From: Pseudorasbora parva
Lineage: Eukaryota > Chordata > Actinopteri > Cypriniformes > Gobionidae
Assembly (NCBI RefSeq): GCF_024679245.1
Contig: NC_090180.1
Span: forward strand, 12,842,007 to 12,906,006
Direction of reading: 5' to 3'
DNA length: 64,000 nucleotides
Part shown: one piece after another, positions 20,484-33,858 of the stretch
How positions within the stretch are numbered: the first letter of the stretch is position 1
Layout of the letters: every line of letters begins with the position of its first letter
Notes under the pieces: model-generated
What the model saw: only the letters and a program-made list of their open reading frames with translations
The model's database searches: none
What the model was told of the DNA's origin: nothing
Made by a program: the position numbers and the translations under genes

Positions 20484-20698
20484 GCACTCTCAGAAAAAAA
20501 GGTAAAACAAAAGGTTGGTCAGGTCACTTGGACGGTACCTTTTCAAAGGTGCACTTTTGTACCTAAAGCGTGCACACTGGTACCTTAAAGGTACGCATTA
20601 GTACCTAACGTGTAAGTTTAGTACCTAAAAGGAACAAAAGTGTACCTTTTGAAAAGGTACCCAGTGACAGTTTTTGTACCTTTTTTTTCTAAGAGTGT
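20484..20698. mobile_element. Palindromic MITE (GGTACCTTTT type)
   Basis: The left end CACTCTCAGAAAAAAAGGT is mirrored by CTAAGAGTG at the right after an ACC plus T run. Internal arms also pair (GGTACCTTTTCAAAGGTGCA with GTGTACCTTTTGAAAAGGTA). No coding capacity. Confidence 0.8.
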
Positions 20699-21932
20699 GG
20701 CATTTGGTGAGTGTTTTGGACCCTTGTTACAACCTAGAATTTATTTTTTTAAAAGTTTATATTAATCTTACTAGTTTTAATACTCGAAATATAGAAAATA
20801 ATCAGAGCACATCCCTCCAGTGCCCTACTAGAAGGACACGCAAGGAATCCTTATCTATTAGTAGTATACATAAATAACTGACAGCGCAAGTCTCTAAAAT
20901 AAAGACATTTGTTAGGGCAAGGGAACAGAGCCACAGTAGTGTTTCAGCGTTGTTTGATACAGTGATGTGTTTTCAAGAAGTTTTCTTACTCATCATGAAG
21001 CAACATGAACAATGCAGCTCCCAGATGTCTCAACTGCACTCTGCGTTGCTTACATTGTGTGGGAGGTTGTAACTGATAAAAGCCATGGCAGGTGGGCTCT
21101 GCTTTGAAGCCAAACAGGACTCAAAACTTTCCAGTCCCTCATAACAGGTGCCGGGCCAAGAACAGGGAATTATGGTAAGTGATGCATGCAGAAGTCAACA
21201 TAACAACCACACAAATCCACCAAACAGCTTGAAACTTGCCGCTTAGTAAGGTAATCCAGTTGGAATAAATCAAAAGCGACTCGGCTATCAGAAAATATAG
21301 ATAGTTAAGCAGCAAAACACTGACACTTGCAGAATCCATAGATTCCATTATTGATCCAATCGAAACAAACCCCACAAATGCAGGGCTTGAGCTCCTGCGG
21401 CTGACCGGTAGCTGGTTATGCTGATTTAATGATCACAGATTTAATAGAAATGTCAAGTACAGCACAACGCTGACTGCAAGCAAAGGATGCACCTTCCGAC
21501 GCTCACCGAGCTGTGTGCTTCAGTCAAATGTTAATAGCTATTCAGGACTTGCCTGCTGCAAAATCCTCTTCATCAGAATGGAAATTGCCTTGCAACTTTT
21601 TAATGGGTTTATAGGGCTTTGTTGCATATAAATGGCTTAGGTAATCAATAACAATGAGCGCTTGTTGAGTCGCACACAAGATCACTATCGCACAGGATCT
21701 CTATCAGCAAAGACATGATTTTAAAGTCATTTGAATAGCAGTGATAAATCTTTTACAATCATTCTCCATTTACACAGAGCCTGTTCTTTTAAAAGTACAC
21801 ATCTTTAAACAAGCAGTTGTTTCTATCTCTCTCCCTCTCTTTTATACACACACAAACACACGTACCCACACTCTATGTACCAACTCATATACAAAAACTA
21901 AATTATTGATGTCACAAAATCACTATAAAGGG
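20699..21932. other. Gene-free stretch, mostly single-copy in appearance
   Basis: The block 21060-21700 is high-complexity with no visible repeat; it includes TTAATGATCACAGATTTAAT and GTTGCATATAAATGG. It could be conserved noncoding DNA. No exon was recognised. Confidence 0.35.
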
Positions 21933-22190
21933 ATAGTCATAGTTCACCCAGAAATAAAAACGATTTAATAATTTACTCATTCTCATATCGTTACAAGCTT
22001 GTATGACTTTCAAGAAGATATTGTAGAGAACCAAAATGTTCCGTTATTTGGGCAAAAAACACTAATACGGTTCTCAAGATATAAATTACAAAAGTTTGTG
22101 TTCCTCAGAAGAAAGAATCTCATACAGTTTTGCAACAACATCAAGGTGAGTAAACGATAAAGGGGGACTGTCTCTTTAATTCAGCTCACC
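21933..22190. repeat. TTCACC-type fish dispersed repeat
   Basis: GGGATAGTCATAGTTCACCC at the left, ATTTACTCATTCTCATATCG, and ending GGTGAGTAAACGATAAAGGG. This is the layout of a common cyprinid non-autonomous DNA repeat. Confidence 0.6.
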
Positions 22191-23712
22191 CAAATCCAAC
22201 CTTTCGTGTGATCTTGTGTTAAACTTGTAATGATTTGTACTTAAACAGATGATGCGGTATGAGTTCGCTTATAAATAAATAGTAACATTTCTTCTCTCCT
22301 TGAGGAAAATCAATACATTTTTTAATTAATCAAATTCAGACAGTTCATGCTGGCAATGCGTTTTTTTTTCTCTCTAAGGTTAACCACAAACCTAAACCAG
22401 GATTTAATCTAGGATACATTAAGAGAGAATTTCAAAGCAACAAAAATGAACATATATCCATATAATTCATTCTCCATATTTCAAGTCTTCTGATACATGT
22501 GACAGCTTTTAAATCTAGTACAATCTGCCTTACTGATGATGGGCACAAGAATGAGGTAAATTTGAATGTGAAAGCTATCATGTGACTTCAGAGGGGACTT
22601 CTGCATATTTTTTAGTTTTTGTATACAACCCCAGTTCTCATTCACTATATATCATAAGAAAAAGAAAATAGTGAGATTTTTTTGTGTGGTTGTATGATTT
22701 GATCTAAAATACCTGATTTTATTGCATTCAACTGCAATATAAGGAAGATAATGTAAAGAGAACATGCATGATGAAGTAAATCATCACCAGTCATACTGTA
22801 GAACAGAAATGCGTAAATAAACAAATAATGAATGCAAAAAATAAATAACTCATTTCCGTTCTTAACAAAGAGCTGCTGCAGAAGGTGTACTTCTTTCTTA
22901 AGAACTGAAATGTGTATTTATTTATTTCTCGCATTCCATATTTGTTTATTTCTGTTTATAAAGCGAACTCCTCCAAGTCCAGAAATGTTATGTTTTCAGG
23001 CACTGTACACTTTGCAAGACAGGTTAAGTTTTTGAAATGGACATCAAAATGTATTGAATAAATAGAAATGTGAACAGACACTTTTTTGCCTCTTCTGTTA
23101 CACATAGGTCTACATCAAGATATATCTTATATCAAATTGTCCGGCAATGAATAGAGTATGCCATTTCAGAATCACTGTATCATGATAGCATCGATATGAT
23201 GGACAGAATTGTATTGTAGTTGAAAGTACACCAGAGTCCTATGTCATTTTTCTTGGCTCGCTAAATGCCGTAAAGTGTCCTCCTTTTTGGTGTTATGGAA
23301 ATGGTTCTGAACATCTCATTCTTTGTTTTTCTATCAAATTTAATCTAACTAGGTGTTGGTTAAATCAAATATTTGGACTATATATTTAAAAATGACCTCA
23401 CATGAGCATCAGCTATCTATAGCCAGCCAGTTAAAATTTGCTAACAATATTTTTCAAAAAAGTTGATTTTCAAAATGGTTCATTAATAAATATTCATATT
23501 TGTTTATTGTCCTTTTGGGTTGTTTTTTTTTATTTTAAGCTAAAACATGCTTGCACGCTGATTTTGCTGTAACCGTATAAAGCAAATTGCTTTGTCAGAA
23601 TGGGTGCATTTTGCCCCACCCCGGGGGCCATTTTACCCCACCGGTACAAACCAAATACTTGTTAAAACATGAAAACTCTTGGTTTATAATATATGTCACT
23701 GTCACTGAAAAC
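22191..23712. other. Gene-free AT-rich stretch
   Basis: No gene, RNA or clear element was recognised. Short frames (for example 22832-23035) lack any recognisable protein. Confidence 0.4.
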
Positions 23713-24225
23713 TACACTGTAAAAAAGGAAAATTTTGAACTTTTGCAGTACAATCGACTTGGATGTTTCATTCAGAGATCCTCACTGAACTTCTGGAGAG
23801 AGTTTGCTGCACTGAAAGTAAAGGGACCGAATAATTTTGCACGCCCAATTTTTCAGTTTTTGATTTGTTAAAAAAGTTGGATATTTGTTTATTGAAATAT
23901 CCAATAAATTTAATTCCACTTCATGATTGTGTCCCACTTGTTGTTGATCCTCCACAGAAAATTACAGCTTTCTATCTTTGTCTGAAGCCTGAAATGTGGC
24001 AAAAGGTTGCAAAGTTCAAGGGGGCCGACTACTTTCGCAAGGCATGTATTTCAACTAAAATGATGTTAAACTGACTGAGTTCAATCTTATATAACTAATA
24101 AAAAAAGTTTAACATGTCTTCACTTATTTTGATGAGTTAAAACAATGTGCTCATCAATTGTTTTAACATAATTGTTTTAAGATATGTTGTCATAACTTAT
24201 TGAACATATTTTTTTATAGTGTAGG
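23713..24225. mobile_element. MITE with CACTGTAAAAAA ends, split by a Tc1 fragment
   Basis: The left end CACTGTAAAAAAGG, GAACTTTTGCAGTACAATCG and the right half AACATGTCTTCACTTATTTT, ATAACTTATTGAACATA and TTATAGTGTA are the inverse of the uninterrupted copy at 62238-62463. The relative shows that 23769-24046 is extra sequence. Confidence 0.8.
23769..24046 (+). mobile_element. 3-prime arm of a Tc1-like transposon inserted in the MITE
   Basis: ATAATTTTGCACGCCCAATT, GTGTCCCACTTGTTGTTGAT, GCCTGAAATGTGGCAAAAGG and GGGGGCCGACTACTTTCGCA are well-known terminal-arm sequences of a fish Tc1-like family whose end reads CTTTCGCAAGGCA. Only one arm of about 280 bp is present, with no transposase. Confidence 0.75.
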
Positions 24226-27200
24226 ATAAAAATTCTACATATTAACTTTGGTTTCACAGAAAAGGTTAGTCCTAAATTTGTACCAACCAATAATCTTGTT
24301 TCACTGTAGAAGTGTTATAACTTTATACTTTTAGGAAATGTGCACTAAAAGCAGACCAATCTGTTCGTAGTGATTCAGAATGTACATACTCATGTGGAAG
24401 TGTCACTGCTGCTCCACGTGCGCGTGATCTGATTCTGAACTCTGCCGAAGAGACTCGCGAGGAAAGAGGTTGGTCTTCATCATCAGTCCCCTAAGAGGTC
24501 AGCGGAAAGTAACATTTATTTACTTATTTCTGTGAAAGGTCGGTAACCGTCAATTACTTTGTTAAAAAAAAGTCTGCTTTACCTAAGCGACAATCATGTG
24601 ACATCATGGATTCAGTTTTGAAAATGACGGTCACCTTTTCGTTAGTGCTTTCATATTTCCTTTTCATCACATAAATGGCAATTCAAATTCCTCAGGCTGT
24701 CTATTCTGATGGATATATGTTTAGCAAAATCAATTTGGATATTTTTAAGACATAGCCTTTATAACTTAACGGTCGTCCCATATTGGACATAATGTCATCT
24801 AGGTAGGCAGTCTTGAGAGTCTGTATGTACAGGCATCTGGCAGTTTAACCTGTTTAAGCAGATGCCCAAATGTTCGCGCGGCTGCGGGCCCTTTAGGACC
24901 CAGCGGAGAGCTCAAGTGCGCGGCTTGAATAGGCTTCATTCCCTCAAACTTACATTTGGAGATGATCGCTTTCAGCAGGTTAGTTGTTCTCTCCCGGACA
25001 GGGTATAGGTAAGCGCTGACAACAACTAAATCTAACTGGAGTTTTGGCAGTATTGACGCGCATTTCACGGGCTGAGTGTCAGTACAATTACTTTTTATTG
25101 AAAAGGCTGGACTTCTTAGCTGTAAAGTATGTTCAGCTTTCCGATGAACAACAGACGTGTAGGAGAACATGTGCATGGCATTTAGTCAATTGTTGTGGAG
25201 TAAAATCTCGGGGGCAAGATCTGATCAGTAAAGAGCGGATTCATTCAGTGGATGTTTTCTGTCGGGAAAACTGACAAGGTGGGTTATTTTTTTGTGCTTG
25301 CATGTTGCATGAACCAATAGAGTCGAATCATCATCCATGTGTAGCCATTTCCTCAGCAGAGGAATCAGTTGAGGCAGGTATAAAAACTTACTGTGAAAAT
25401 GTGTATTTCCCTGCGTTTCCATATGAAACAGATCGTTGAGCTGCTTTCCCCCCTGTGTAAATAGTTATTTCATTTCTGACACCTCGTCCTTTAATCGATA
25501 GTTGAATGGATTTATCAAAATGTAAAACTATATTCCCTTCTAAACAGCACAGTTTATATTCTTGCAATTTTCTCGATAATTTTAGTTTTTGCCTATTTAA
25601 AGGAATGCACATCGCACATTCAATTTGCAATTCTTAACTTAAATGCTCATTTCATCCCGCTACCTTTCCACGCCTCATGCGCACGAGCGTTCCAGGACGA
25701 CATTGGTTAAGACGCAGACGATCAACACTGTTTTGTCTCCAAATGAAGGTGTTTTGTCTAGTTAAAGATTACGCATCGCCTGTTGCACTTTTTTTCTAGT
25801 TTACACCCTTAACAATTACAAACAAAAGGCGATTATGCATCAGGAGTCTATTTTAAGTTCGAGAAAAAAGAAAGAAAATCGTTTTATTCTCTATTTAATA
25901 TACAGCTCCTTTTAAGAACCAAGCAACTATATCCCTAAACTGAAGAAGAACCCACATCGAGATTTAATCTTAAAATATTCATTTTTAAAGAACCACGCAG
26001 TGCATTCAACTCAAGAACCCTATACAGCTCAAATGAGAATCTTTACTCAAATTTACAAAGCACTATTGAAAAACCTCATGAATGTCTAAACCTTATAGCA
26101 TGTTTTAATTAAATAAATAAAATAAAAACTTATAAGGGAAGATTACAAATAGACGGCCTGATGGATTTTAACATCAATGGACGTTTTATTCCCTTAATGA
26201 TTATTCATTAATTGGCATTTGTTTCTCTCTTAATTGGAGCTCAACACAGACATGTTACATAATGGAGTTAACTGGAAGGACATGACTCTTTGTTGATCTC
26301 AGTGGTGTGGCGGTACATCAGTATGGGAATGCGAGTAGCACTTTAGACCACATGTCACTTAGTGTGTGTGTCGGAGCATCCAAACCTTCCAGGAAAAAGG
26401 TAGTTAATTATGCATGTTCCTCTAGTATGTGGTGACGATGGGAAGCAAGTGACAGGCTGATTGGCATTACTCGTGGAAAGGTTGATTTCTACATGTCTAA
26501 AAGAACATGCCAAGCACTTTTGATGTGTGAAGCTTTGCTCCAAAGTTTAGCATCTATGGAGCTTTTCCACGGCACAAATGGATTTTTGTATTTGAAAACG
26601 TCTCTTTAGAATGTTCTTCACAAAAAGGAGAAAAAAGTGTACTATTCACTGAAAGGTTCTTTTGGGAACACAAAATGGGTCTTGCTGTGAAATCATCTTT
26701 TGGAAGCTTTATTTTTTAGACTGTAGATTCCTTTTCGTTTTCATTAACACTATAGCATATGCTAATCTGTCAGTTCAGAAACTGACAGAAAACAAAGCTT
26801 CACACCCTTAAAAAAGACTGCAGGGTGCTAAGTTGTTAAGGCTCGTTTCAATTCCAGCACCTGAACAGCTCCTGTCTCACTGCACACAAGGCTAACATGT
26901 AAGCATGTGGTAATATGTGTTTGAGAGCAAGAGAACCGCGCATCGGGGTTAAGCGAAAAAGCAGGAATTAACAAGGCATGTCAGCAACATTGACACTGAG
27001 GTACAACATGGATAGTGGAAAGAACACTCAATAAATAGCAGTATCCACGGGTTTTACAGGGTCCCTGAGAGTCTGTAACCAACGCGAGCCATGTGCTATG
27101 AGTGTCGACTGACTTAAAAATACTTCGGTATGCTTCAGTTGCCTGGGGAGTAAAATACAAGTGGACACAGGGGGGTGTTTTCAGAGAAAAAAGTAGGAAT

Positions 27201-27360
27201 GAAAAAATACCCAAGCCATCACTACACTTTTTCCTGGGCATATGGGACACTTGTAAATCATTCATGGTCCTTTTTTTCATAGCAACATCTCTTACGTTCC
27301 TTCTGTTAAAATAAATAAAACTGCTGAAGAGAAATACGAGAATCATTTGAATGATATTTG
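24226..27360. other. Largely repeat-free stretch upstream of the ntng1 exon
   Basis: 24400-25300 is comparatively GC-rich and could hold an upstream noncoding exon, but I find no convincing splice pair. 26150-26300 has a dense run of homeodomain-type cores (CCCTTAATGATTATTCATTA, TCTCTTAATTGGAGC) and looks like a conserved noncoding element. Open frames at 24799, 25044, 25388 and 26981 are not recognised. Confidence 0.4.
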
Positions 27361-27364
27361 GCTG

Positions 27365-27690
27365 TCTTAAAGGAACAGTTCACCCAAAATATATAATTCA
27401 TATAAAAAAAATATACTTTGTTCACCCTTATGTCATTTCATACACACAACATTATTTTTTTTCAGTTAAACACAAAGGGAGAAGTTTTGAACAATGTAGT
27501 TCTCACTGTTTTCCATTAAATTACAATTAATAGGGACTGAAGCTTTCATAATTTACACCAAAAAAGAGAGAAATAACGGCCATAAAAGTATCATAAAAGT
27601 GGTTCATGCCACTAATGAACTGATTTTTCAGTAGCTATTCACTGATATTTCACTCAAATGAGCTTCTAATTTCCCTTTTTCTGTATCAAG
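27365..27690. repeat. TTCACC-type fish dispersed repeat
   Basis: AAAGGAACAGTTCACCCAAA at the left, TGTTCACCCTTATGTCATTT and CACAAAGGGAGAAGTTTTGA inside. Confidence 0.55.
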
Positions 27691-27869
27691 GAACAATGAG
27701 TTTGGAACTTCATCTTCATCATCAGTATAGTGGTCTTGAAGGCTGATGACTAAAAGTGAATTTAGTCACCTCAACGATATAACTAAAATTAGGAAAGACT
27801 GATTCCCTGATGAATACTGCTGATATAAAATTAGCATTGGCCAATAACCATTATGGGACTGTTTTATAT

Positions 27870-27900
27870 ATATATGCCATATATATATATATATATATAT

Positions 27901-27975
<75 letters not shown>
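27870..27975. repeat. (TA)n microsatellite
   Basis: A long TA run interrupted once by GCCATATA. The frame reading IYIYIY on the minus strand is a product of this tract. Confidence 0.95.
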
Positions 27976-27977
<2 letters not shown>

Positions 27978-28750
27978 CTATTCTTGATATAAAGGCAGAG
28001 AGATTGCAAATATATCGCAATGCATAGTTGGTGAGGAAGCCAACTCTGACTGATTTTGGAAAAACCCTCAGTTTATTTATGATGAGCTGGCACATCCATG
28101 GTATCCATACATCTTTAGAAAATTCCAGGAAGCTCTCGTTCCTCTCTTATCAGCCACCAATGTATTAGTTTCCTCTCTAATGCAAGCCTGATAAGCTCAC
28201 ACTTCTCAAATTCCTAGTGTTAAGTGCATGGAAAAAAGTCTCTCCCATCTCTACTGTAACCCAATCACAGGACTGGGAGTCTGAAGCTTTATCTGGATTA
28301 GAAGTGTGATAAAACACTTGTGTGATATCGGACCGCACCTTATCTATCCCTCTATCTATGACTGCCGCCTTTAACTTATCGCCTGTTCTTGCGCTTTAGA
28401 GCAGCCACTATTTCAGTCCTATTACTGACATTTTTTATGAAACTCATGATGCTGACGGCTATACAGTAATGTCTTATTAATCACATCCTGCCCCGTGCCG
28501 GGGGCTGAACGTGGTAATTGGCTCCTTGTTAGACATCAGCATGATTGACAAAGCACATTTAGAGGCTGCTCTGTCTCATCTATCATGGCTCGTCCCTCAA
28601 TTTAAGGGGGCACGGACCTAATCAAGTCAACCAATCATACCCCACCATCAAGGATTCCTTGTTTTGATGGATATGATGGAGGAGTGCAATCTGAGGCCTG
28701 TTCTTTCATACTGTAGGGCCAATGCATGCATCATTGATTTTAAATGATTT
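27976..28750. other. Repeat-free high-complexity block, candidate conserved noncoding DNA
   Basis: From about 28250 to 28620 the sequence is of even composition with no repeat signature. It carries clustered developmental-type cores such as CTTATTAATCACATC and GTGGTAATTGGCTCC. No open frame is recognised. The call is by appearance only. Confidence 0.35.
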
Positions 28751-28751
28751 A

Positions 28752-28945
28752 TAGTTACTGATACACAGTAAAAAGTGAAAATGTTCCCCCAAAAATGTAC
28801 TCACCCTTATGTTTCTCAAAACCTGTTTGACTGAATTTATTCAGTGGAAAACAAAAGGAGAGTTTAGCAACATGTTCACACTTCTCTTTCCCATACAATG
28901 AAAGTGAAAGGTGATCAGGGAATTTCAAAATCCAAAAATTTAAAA
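28752..28945. repeat. TTCACC-related dispersed repeat fragment
   Basis: CCCCCAAAAATGTACTCACC, then CTTATGTTTCTCAAAACCTG and TTTATTCAGTGGAAAACAAA resemble the interior of the TTCACC family. Confidence 0.5.
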
Positions 28946-28950
28946 AACAG

Positions 28951-29232
28951 TGTAACATAGTTAATAGAATAAGGAAGAAGGAGGCGGGAACTGGCGAACA
29001 ATTAAAATACTTATAATAAATTATATAATAAACTAAACGAAAGTTACACGAGCAGCCCCTCACAGACAACTGCCCGCACACACATAATAAAACATTAAAA
29101 AAACACAACGTAAAGTCCAGGCCCAGTCCTCTATCGTCCTTCACTGGTGTCGCTCGTCCTTATATGCCTCCGAGCTCCCTCATGAGAGGACTTGAGACCG
29201 GTATGGCTCGCAGGCTCGTCCATCTCACCACA
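28951..29232 (-). repeat. LTR-like fragment, minus strand
   Basis: Bounded by TG (28951) and CA (29232). Read on the minus strand it starts TGTGGTGAGATGGACGAGCC, has a TATA-like GGCATATAAGG, then an initiator-like region and a T-rich end with GTTCGCCAGTTCCCGCC. This looks like a solo LTR of a fish Gypsy-type element, but no 5-bp target duplication is clear (AACAG against AACCA), so the type is uncertain. Confidence 0.35.
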
Positions 29233-29267
29233 AACCAAAATAAAAAAGTCTGTAATTAGGTCAGTTC

Positions 29268-30015
29268 ACACCAAGAACCATAAGAATAAAGAGAACTATA
29301 TTAGCATACACAGCAATGGATAATGTTCTGTTTATTATAAGTGCACTCTGCAAGTACTTGATAGCTGCAGGAACTTTCCCCAGGAATTAGAAACTTTGGG
29401 GGTGTGTTTCGACTGCAGGGACAGGGGTCTAAATGAAGTTCCGGGTAAATATTTCCCCCTCAGAAAGTTCCTGCTTGCGTGGTACTTTTTCAAAGTTCAG
29501 GAACTTTCGTGGGTGGGACTTGGGTGCTGAACTTGCTGATTGGCTGAGTTCACATAGCATTTCTCCCTGCAGTATTTTATTTCAACCGCTATTTTTAAAA
29601 GTATGTTGCTGTGCATGCAGAGTTGTTTGTTATTTGAATCAACAATCAAGAAAAATACTCTTTTACAGGAAATTGCTCTTTCAGGTTTGCTGAAGCAAAG
29701 ACAGAGAAAGACCGCTGCAATGCACCGTCCCACCAGCAATTTTCTTTCTTTCCTGAGGATGAATGGCTTGAGCTCGCCTCCAAAGAACAAATCTGGATGA
29801 GTGATGCACGCCTTCTCCCTTTTATAACCGTCACCAATTCTCATTGGCCTTTTCTCAATGTTTCAGAGATGTTTTGGTCTCCAAAGTGTGACCCCTAGTG
29901 TCAAAGTGACTGACATATAGGGAACTTATCATTATAGTTATGGTGTGGACTGTGCTAGAATTCTATTCCCATAGAACTTTATTGTTATAGTTATCGTCCT
30001 TGGTGTTAACAGGCC
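29268..30015. mobile_element. Non-autonomous element with TCACACCAAGAAC ends, with inner repeat
   Basis: The left end TTCACACCAAGAACCATAAG and GAGAACTATATTAGC is mirrored at the right by GTTATAGTTATCGTCCTTGG and TGTTAACAGG. A second copy begins near 63565. The middle (about 29370-29930: AGGAACTTTCCCCAGGAATT, GGTGTGTTTCGACTGCAGGG) looks like a separate common fish repeat inserted inside. Confidence 0.55.
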
Positions 30016-30315
30016 TTTACTTGCATGCTATATTTAAAGTCTTCTAAAACCATATGATAGCTTTGCATGAGGAAAAGGCAGAAATTTATTAAAAGCCATT
30101 ATTTATTGATAATCTTTTCCTCTAGTGCACCTTTAAAATCTCATTAATGTTCATGTATATTCAAGGATGGTGTGTTAAAATGTGTCTCATTAGGTTTGAC
30201 GTCAGTAATGCCAAAGGTCATTGTTTCTTATGTCTTGTAACTGATCTCAATGTACCATATTGATTGATTGATTGAAGCTTATTTCGAGCAAACAAAACAA
30301 AAACAATATACTAAC

Positions 30316-31415
30316 CTAAAGGTTTATTAGGAACACCATACTAATACTGTGTTTGACCCTCTTTTACCTTCAGGACTGCCTTAATTCTATGTGGCATTGA
30401 TTCAACAAGGTGCTGAAAGCATTCTTTAGAAATTTTGGCTCATATTGATAGGATAGCATCTTGCAGTTGATGGAGATTTGTGGGATGCACATCCAGGAAG
30501 TGAAGCTCCCGTTCCATCACATCCCAAAAAGCTCTTTTGGGTTGAGATCTGGTGAATGTGGGGGCCATTTTATTACAGTGAACTCATTGTCATGTTCAAG
30601 AAACCAATTTGAAATGATTCAGCTCAGGTAGGCCGTGGCATTTAAACAATGACCAATTGGCACTAAGGGGCCTAAAGTGTGCCCAGAAAGCATCCCCCAC
30701 ACCATTACACCACCACCACTAGCCAGCACAGTGGTAACAAGACATGATGGATCCATGTTCTCATTCTGTTTACGCCAAATTCTTCCTCTACCATCTGAAT
30801 GTCTCAACAGAAATCGAGACTCATCAGACCAGGCAACATTTTTCCAGTCTTCAACAATTTTGGCGAGCTTGTGAAAATGGTAGCCTCTTTTTTCTATTTG
30901 TAGTGGAGATGAGTGGTACCCGGTGGGGTCTTCTGCTGTTGTAGCCCATCAGCCTCAAGGTTATGCGTGTTGTGGCTTCACAAATGCTTTGCTGCATACC
31001 TCAGTTGTAACGAGTGGTTATTTCAGTCAAAGTTGCTCTTCTATCAGCTTGAATCAGTCGGCCCATTCTCCTCTGACCTCGAGCATCAACAAGGCATTTT
31101 CGCCCACAGGACTGTCGCATACTGGATGTTTTGCCCTTTTCACGCCATTCTTTGTTAACCCTAGAAATGGTTGTGTGTGAAAATCCAAGTAACTGAGCAG
31201 ATTGTGAAATACTCAGACCGGCCCGTCTGGCACCAACAACCATGCCACGCTCAAAATTGCTTAAATCACCTTTCTTTCCCATTCTGACATTCAGTTTGGA
31301 GTTCAGGAAATTGTCTTGACCAGGACCACACCCCTTAATGCATTGAAGCAACTGCCATGTGATTGGGTGATTAGATAATTGCATTAATGATAAATTGAAA
31401 AGGTGTTCCTAATAA
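30316..31415 (-). pseudogene. Tc1-like transposon with broken transposase, minus strand
   Basis: Terminal repeats read AAAGGTTTATTAGGAACACC at 30318 and AGGTGTTCCTAATAATCCTT at 31402-31421. On the minus strand the N-terminal part (about 31107-31280) encodes MGKKGDLSNFERGMVVGARR, then a helix-turn-helix (SISQSAQLLGFSHTTISRV). The catalytic part shows AWSDESRFLL (first Asp), GGVMVWGM and SPDLNPKELFG (Glu site). A stop and an apparent deletion at about 30625 join AYLS directly to IISNWFLEHD, removing the segment that holds the second catalytic Asp (FQQDN region in relatives). The copy cannot make an active enzyme. It lies about 1.1 kb upstream of the ntng1 exon. Confidence 0.85.
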
Positions 31416-31425
31416 TCCTTGGTGA

Positions 31426-32534
<1,109 letters not shown>

Positions 32535-33124
32535 ACTGCAGAGAGCACAATGGAAATGACAATGGACAGGCGGATGAACTGAAATGGCCTCCACTAATGG
32601 CTTCAAGAAGGAATTAATATCATTCTTTCACACCGGTGACCCACACTTACCGCAACTTTGTCAGAACGCAAGCGCCTCTGCAACACAGTCAGACAAAAAG
32701 AAACAAATAAATGAAATTAGAGGGGCCTGAGGAAGCTGAGTCAAAGCTGGCACTGATGCTGGTCTCTTTTCCCCTTTAAAATTCAGTGTTACCACAGAGG
32801 CAGTCTGCCTCATCACCCTCTGCCTGCTTATTATTTATCAGACTCCGTTTAATGAGGCATCAGAAGAAAGGTGCAACCATGTACTTGCTGCTAGTGTTTG
32901 TACTACAGGCCCTGTGGGTGAGTTGGTGTCATGCCACGCAGCATTACCCGGCCTCATGGGGGCACTATGATGTTTGTAAGTCCCAGGTATACGCGGAGGA
33001 CCGCCTGGCCTGGCATTACATGGCCTGCCAGCCTGAAGCCACTGATATGACCAAATACCTGAGAGTGTCTCTGGACCCACCCAACATCACCTGTGGAGAC
33101 CCACCTGAGATGTACTGTGCCCTG
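32535..33124 (+). CDS. ntng1: Netrin-G1-like, first coding exon (CDS 32879-33124)
   Basis: Netrin-G1 is a GPI-anchored axon-guidance and synapse protein of the laminin/netrin family. The exon seems to begin after a strong acceptor (TTGTTCTTTTCCCCTACAG, ending 32534) and to end at CTG|GTGAGT (33124/33125). The chosen ATG at 32879 has A at -3 and gives 82 codons: a signal peptide MYLLLVFVLQALWVSWCHA, then HYPASWGHYDVCKSQVYAED, AWHYMACQPEATDMTKYLRV and the diagnostic PPNITCGDPPEMYCAL. The match to the start of vertebrate netrin-G1 is close; netrin-G2 differs at these positions. An in-frame ATG at 32852 (MRHQKKGAT extension) has T at -3 and is less likely. The next exon (laminin N-terminal domain) is not in the window, so the following intron exceeds 30 kb. 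Which fish paralogue (a or b) cannot be told. Confidence 0.9.
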
Positions 33125-33387
33125 GTGAGTTTGAAACAGTTTTATGAACTTCTTGATGAGTGGGTGTGTTTACATGCACATTCTTAAGCCGATTATGCCT
33201 AATAAGCCGACAATGAACATGGTAATGTAAACGCAATAACCTGTTTTCTTTTATCGGAATAAGGTCATAAACGGCGTAAGCATAAACCGGTCGGAACAGG
33301 TAGTTTTTGCCTCTTACCCCGATTTCACGCTGCATGTAAACGCATTAAACTGCTTTGGGTCGGCTTATTGAAGTGCACATGTGTGAT

Positions 33388-33479
33388 CAGGGCCGGCCCT
33401 GACCAATTTGCTGCCCTAGGCAAGATTTTACTTGGATGTTGGTTCTGTTTTTATCATTTTTAAAATAAAAATAAACAAA

Positions 33480-33547
<68 letters not shown>

Positions 33548-33797
33548 CACACACACACACACACACGTCTGGTTCACTATCTTTGTGGGGACTCTCCATA
33601 GACGTAATGGTTTTTATACTGTACAAACCGTATTTTCTATCCCCTTACACTGCCCCTAAACCTACCCATCACAGGAAACATTCTGCATTGGATACTGGGG
33701 ACCGGCTCACTTTTCAATGAGCCAGTTGAAAAGTGACTACTATCAGCTATTACTACCCTTATGGGGAGATTTGGTCCCCGCAAAGTAGTATAAACAA

Positions 33798-33858
<61 letters not shown>

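Noticed and set aside
24799..25176. 125-codon minus-strand frame
   Set aside because: No recognised domain, no splice signals or supporting context, and an overlapping frame on the other strand of similar quality.
28951..29232. Firm solo-LTR call
   Set aside because: TG...CA limits and a TATA-like motif are present, but there is no clear target duplication and no internal region, so it is kept as LTR-like only.
32786..32878. Longer N-terminus for the ntng1 exon
   Set aside because: The frame is open upstream but begins without a good ATG; the in-frame ATG at 32852 has weak context, and the signal peptide fits a start at 32879.
33125..33187. Continuation of the ntng1 coding frame past 33124
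   Set aside because: GTGAGT at 33125 is a strong donor, and the following residues do not match netrin-G.
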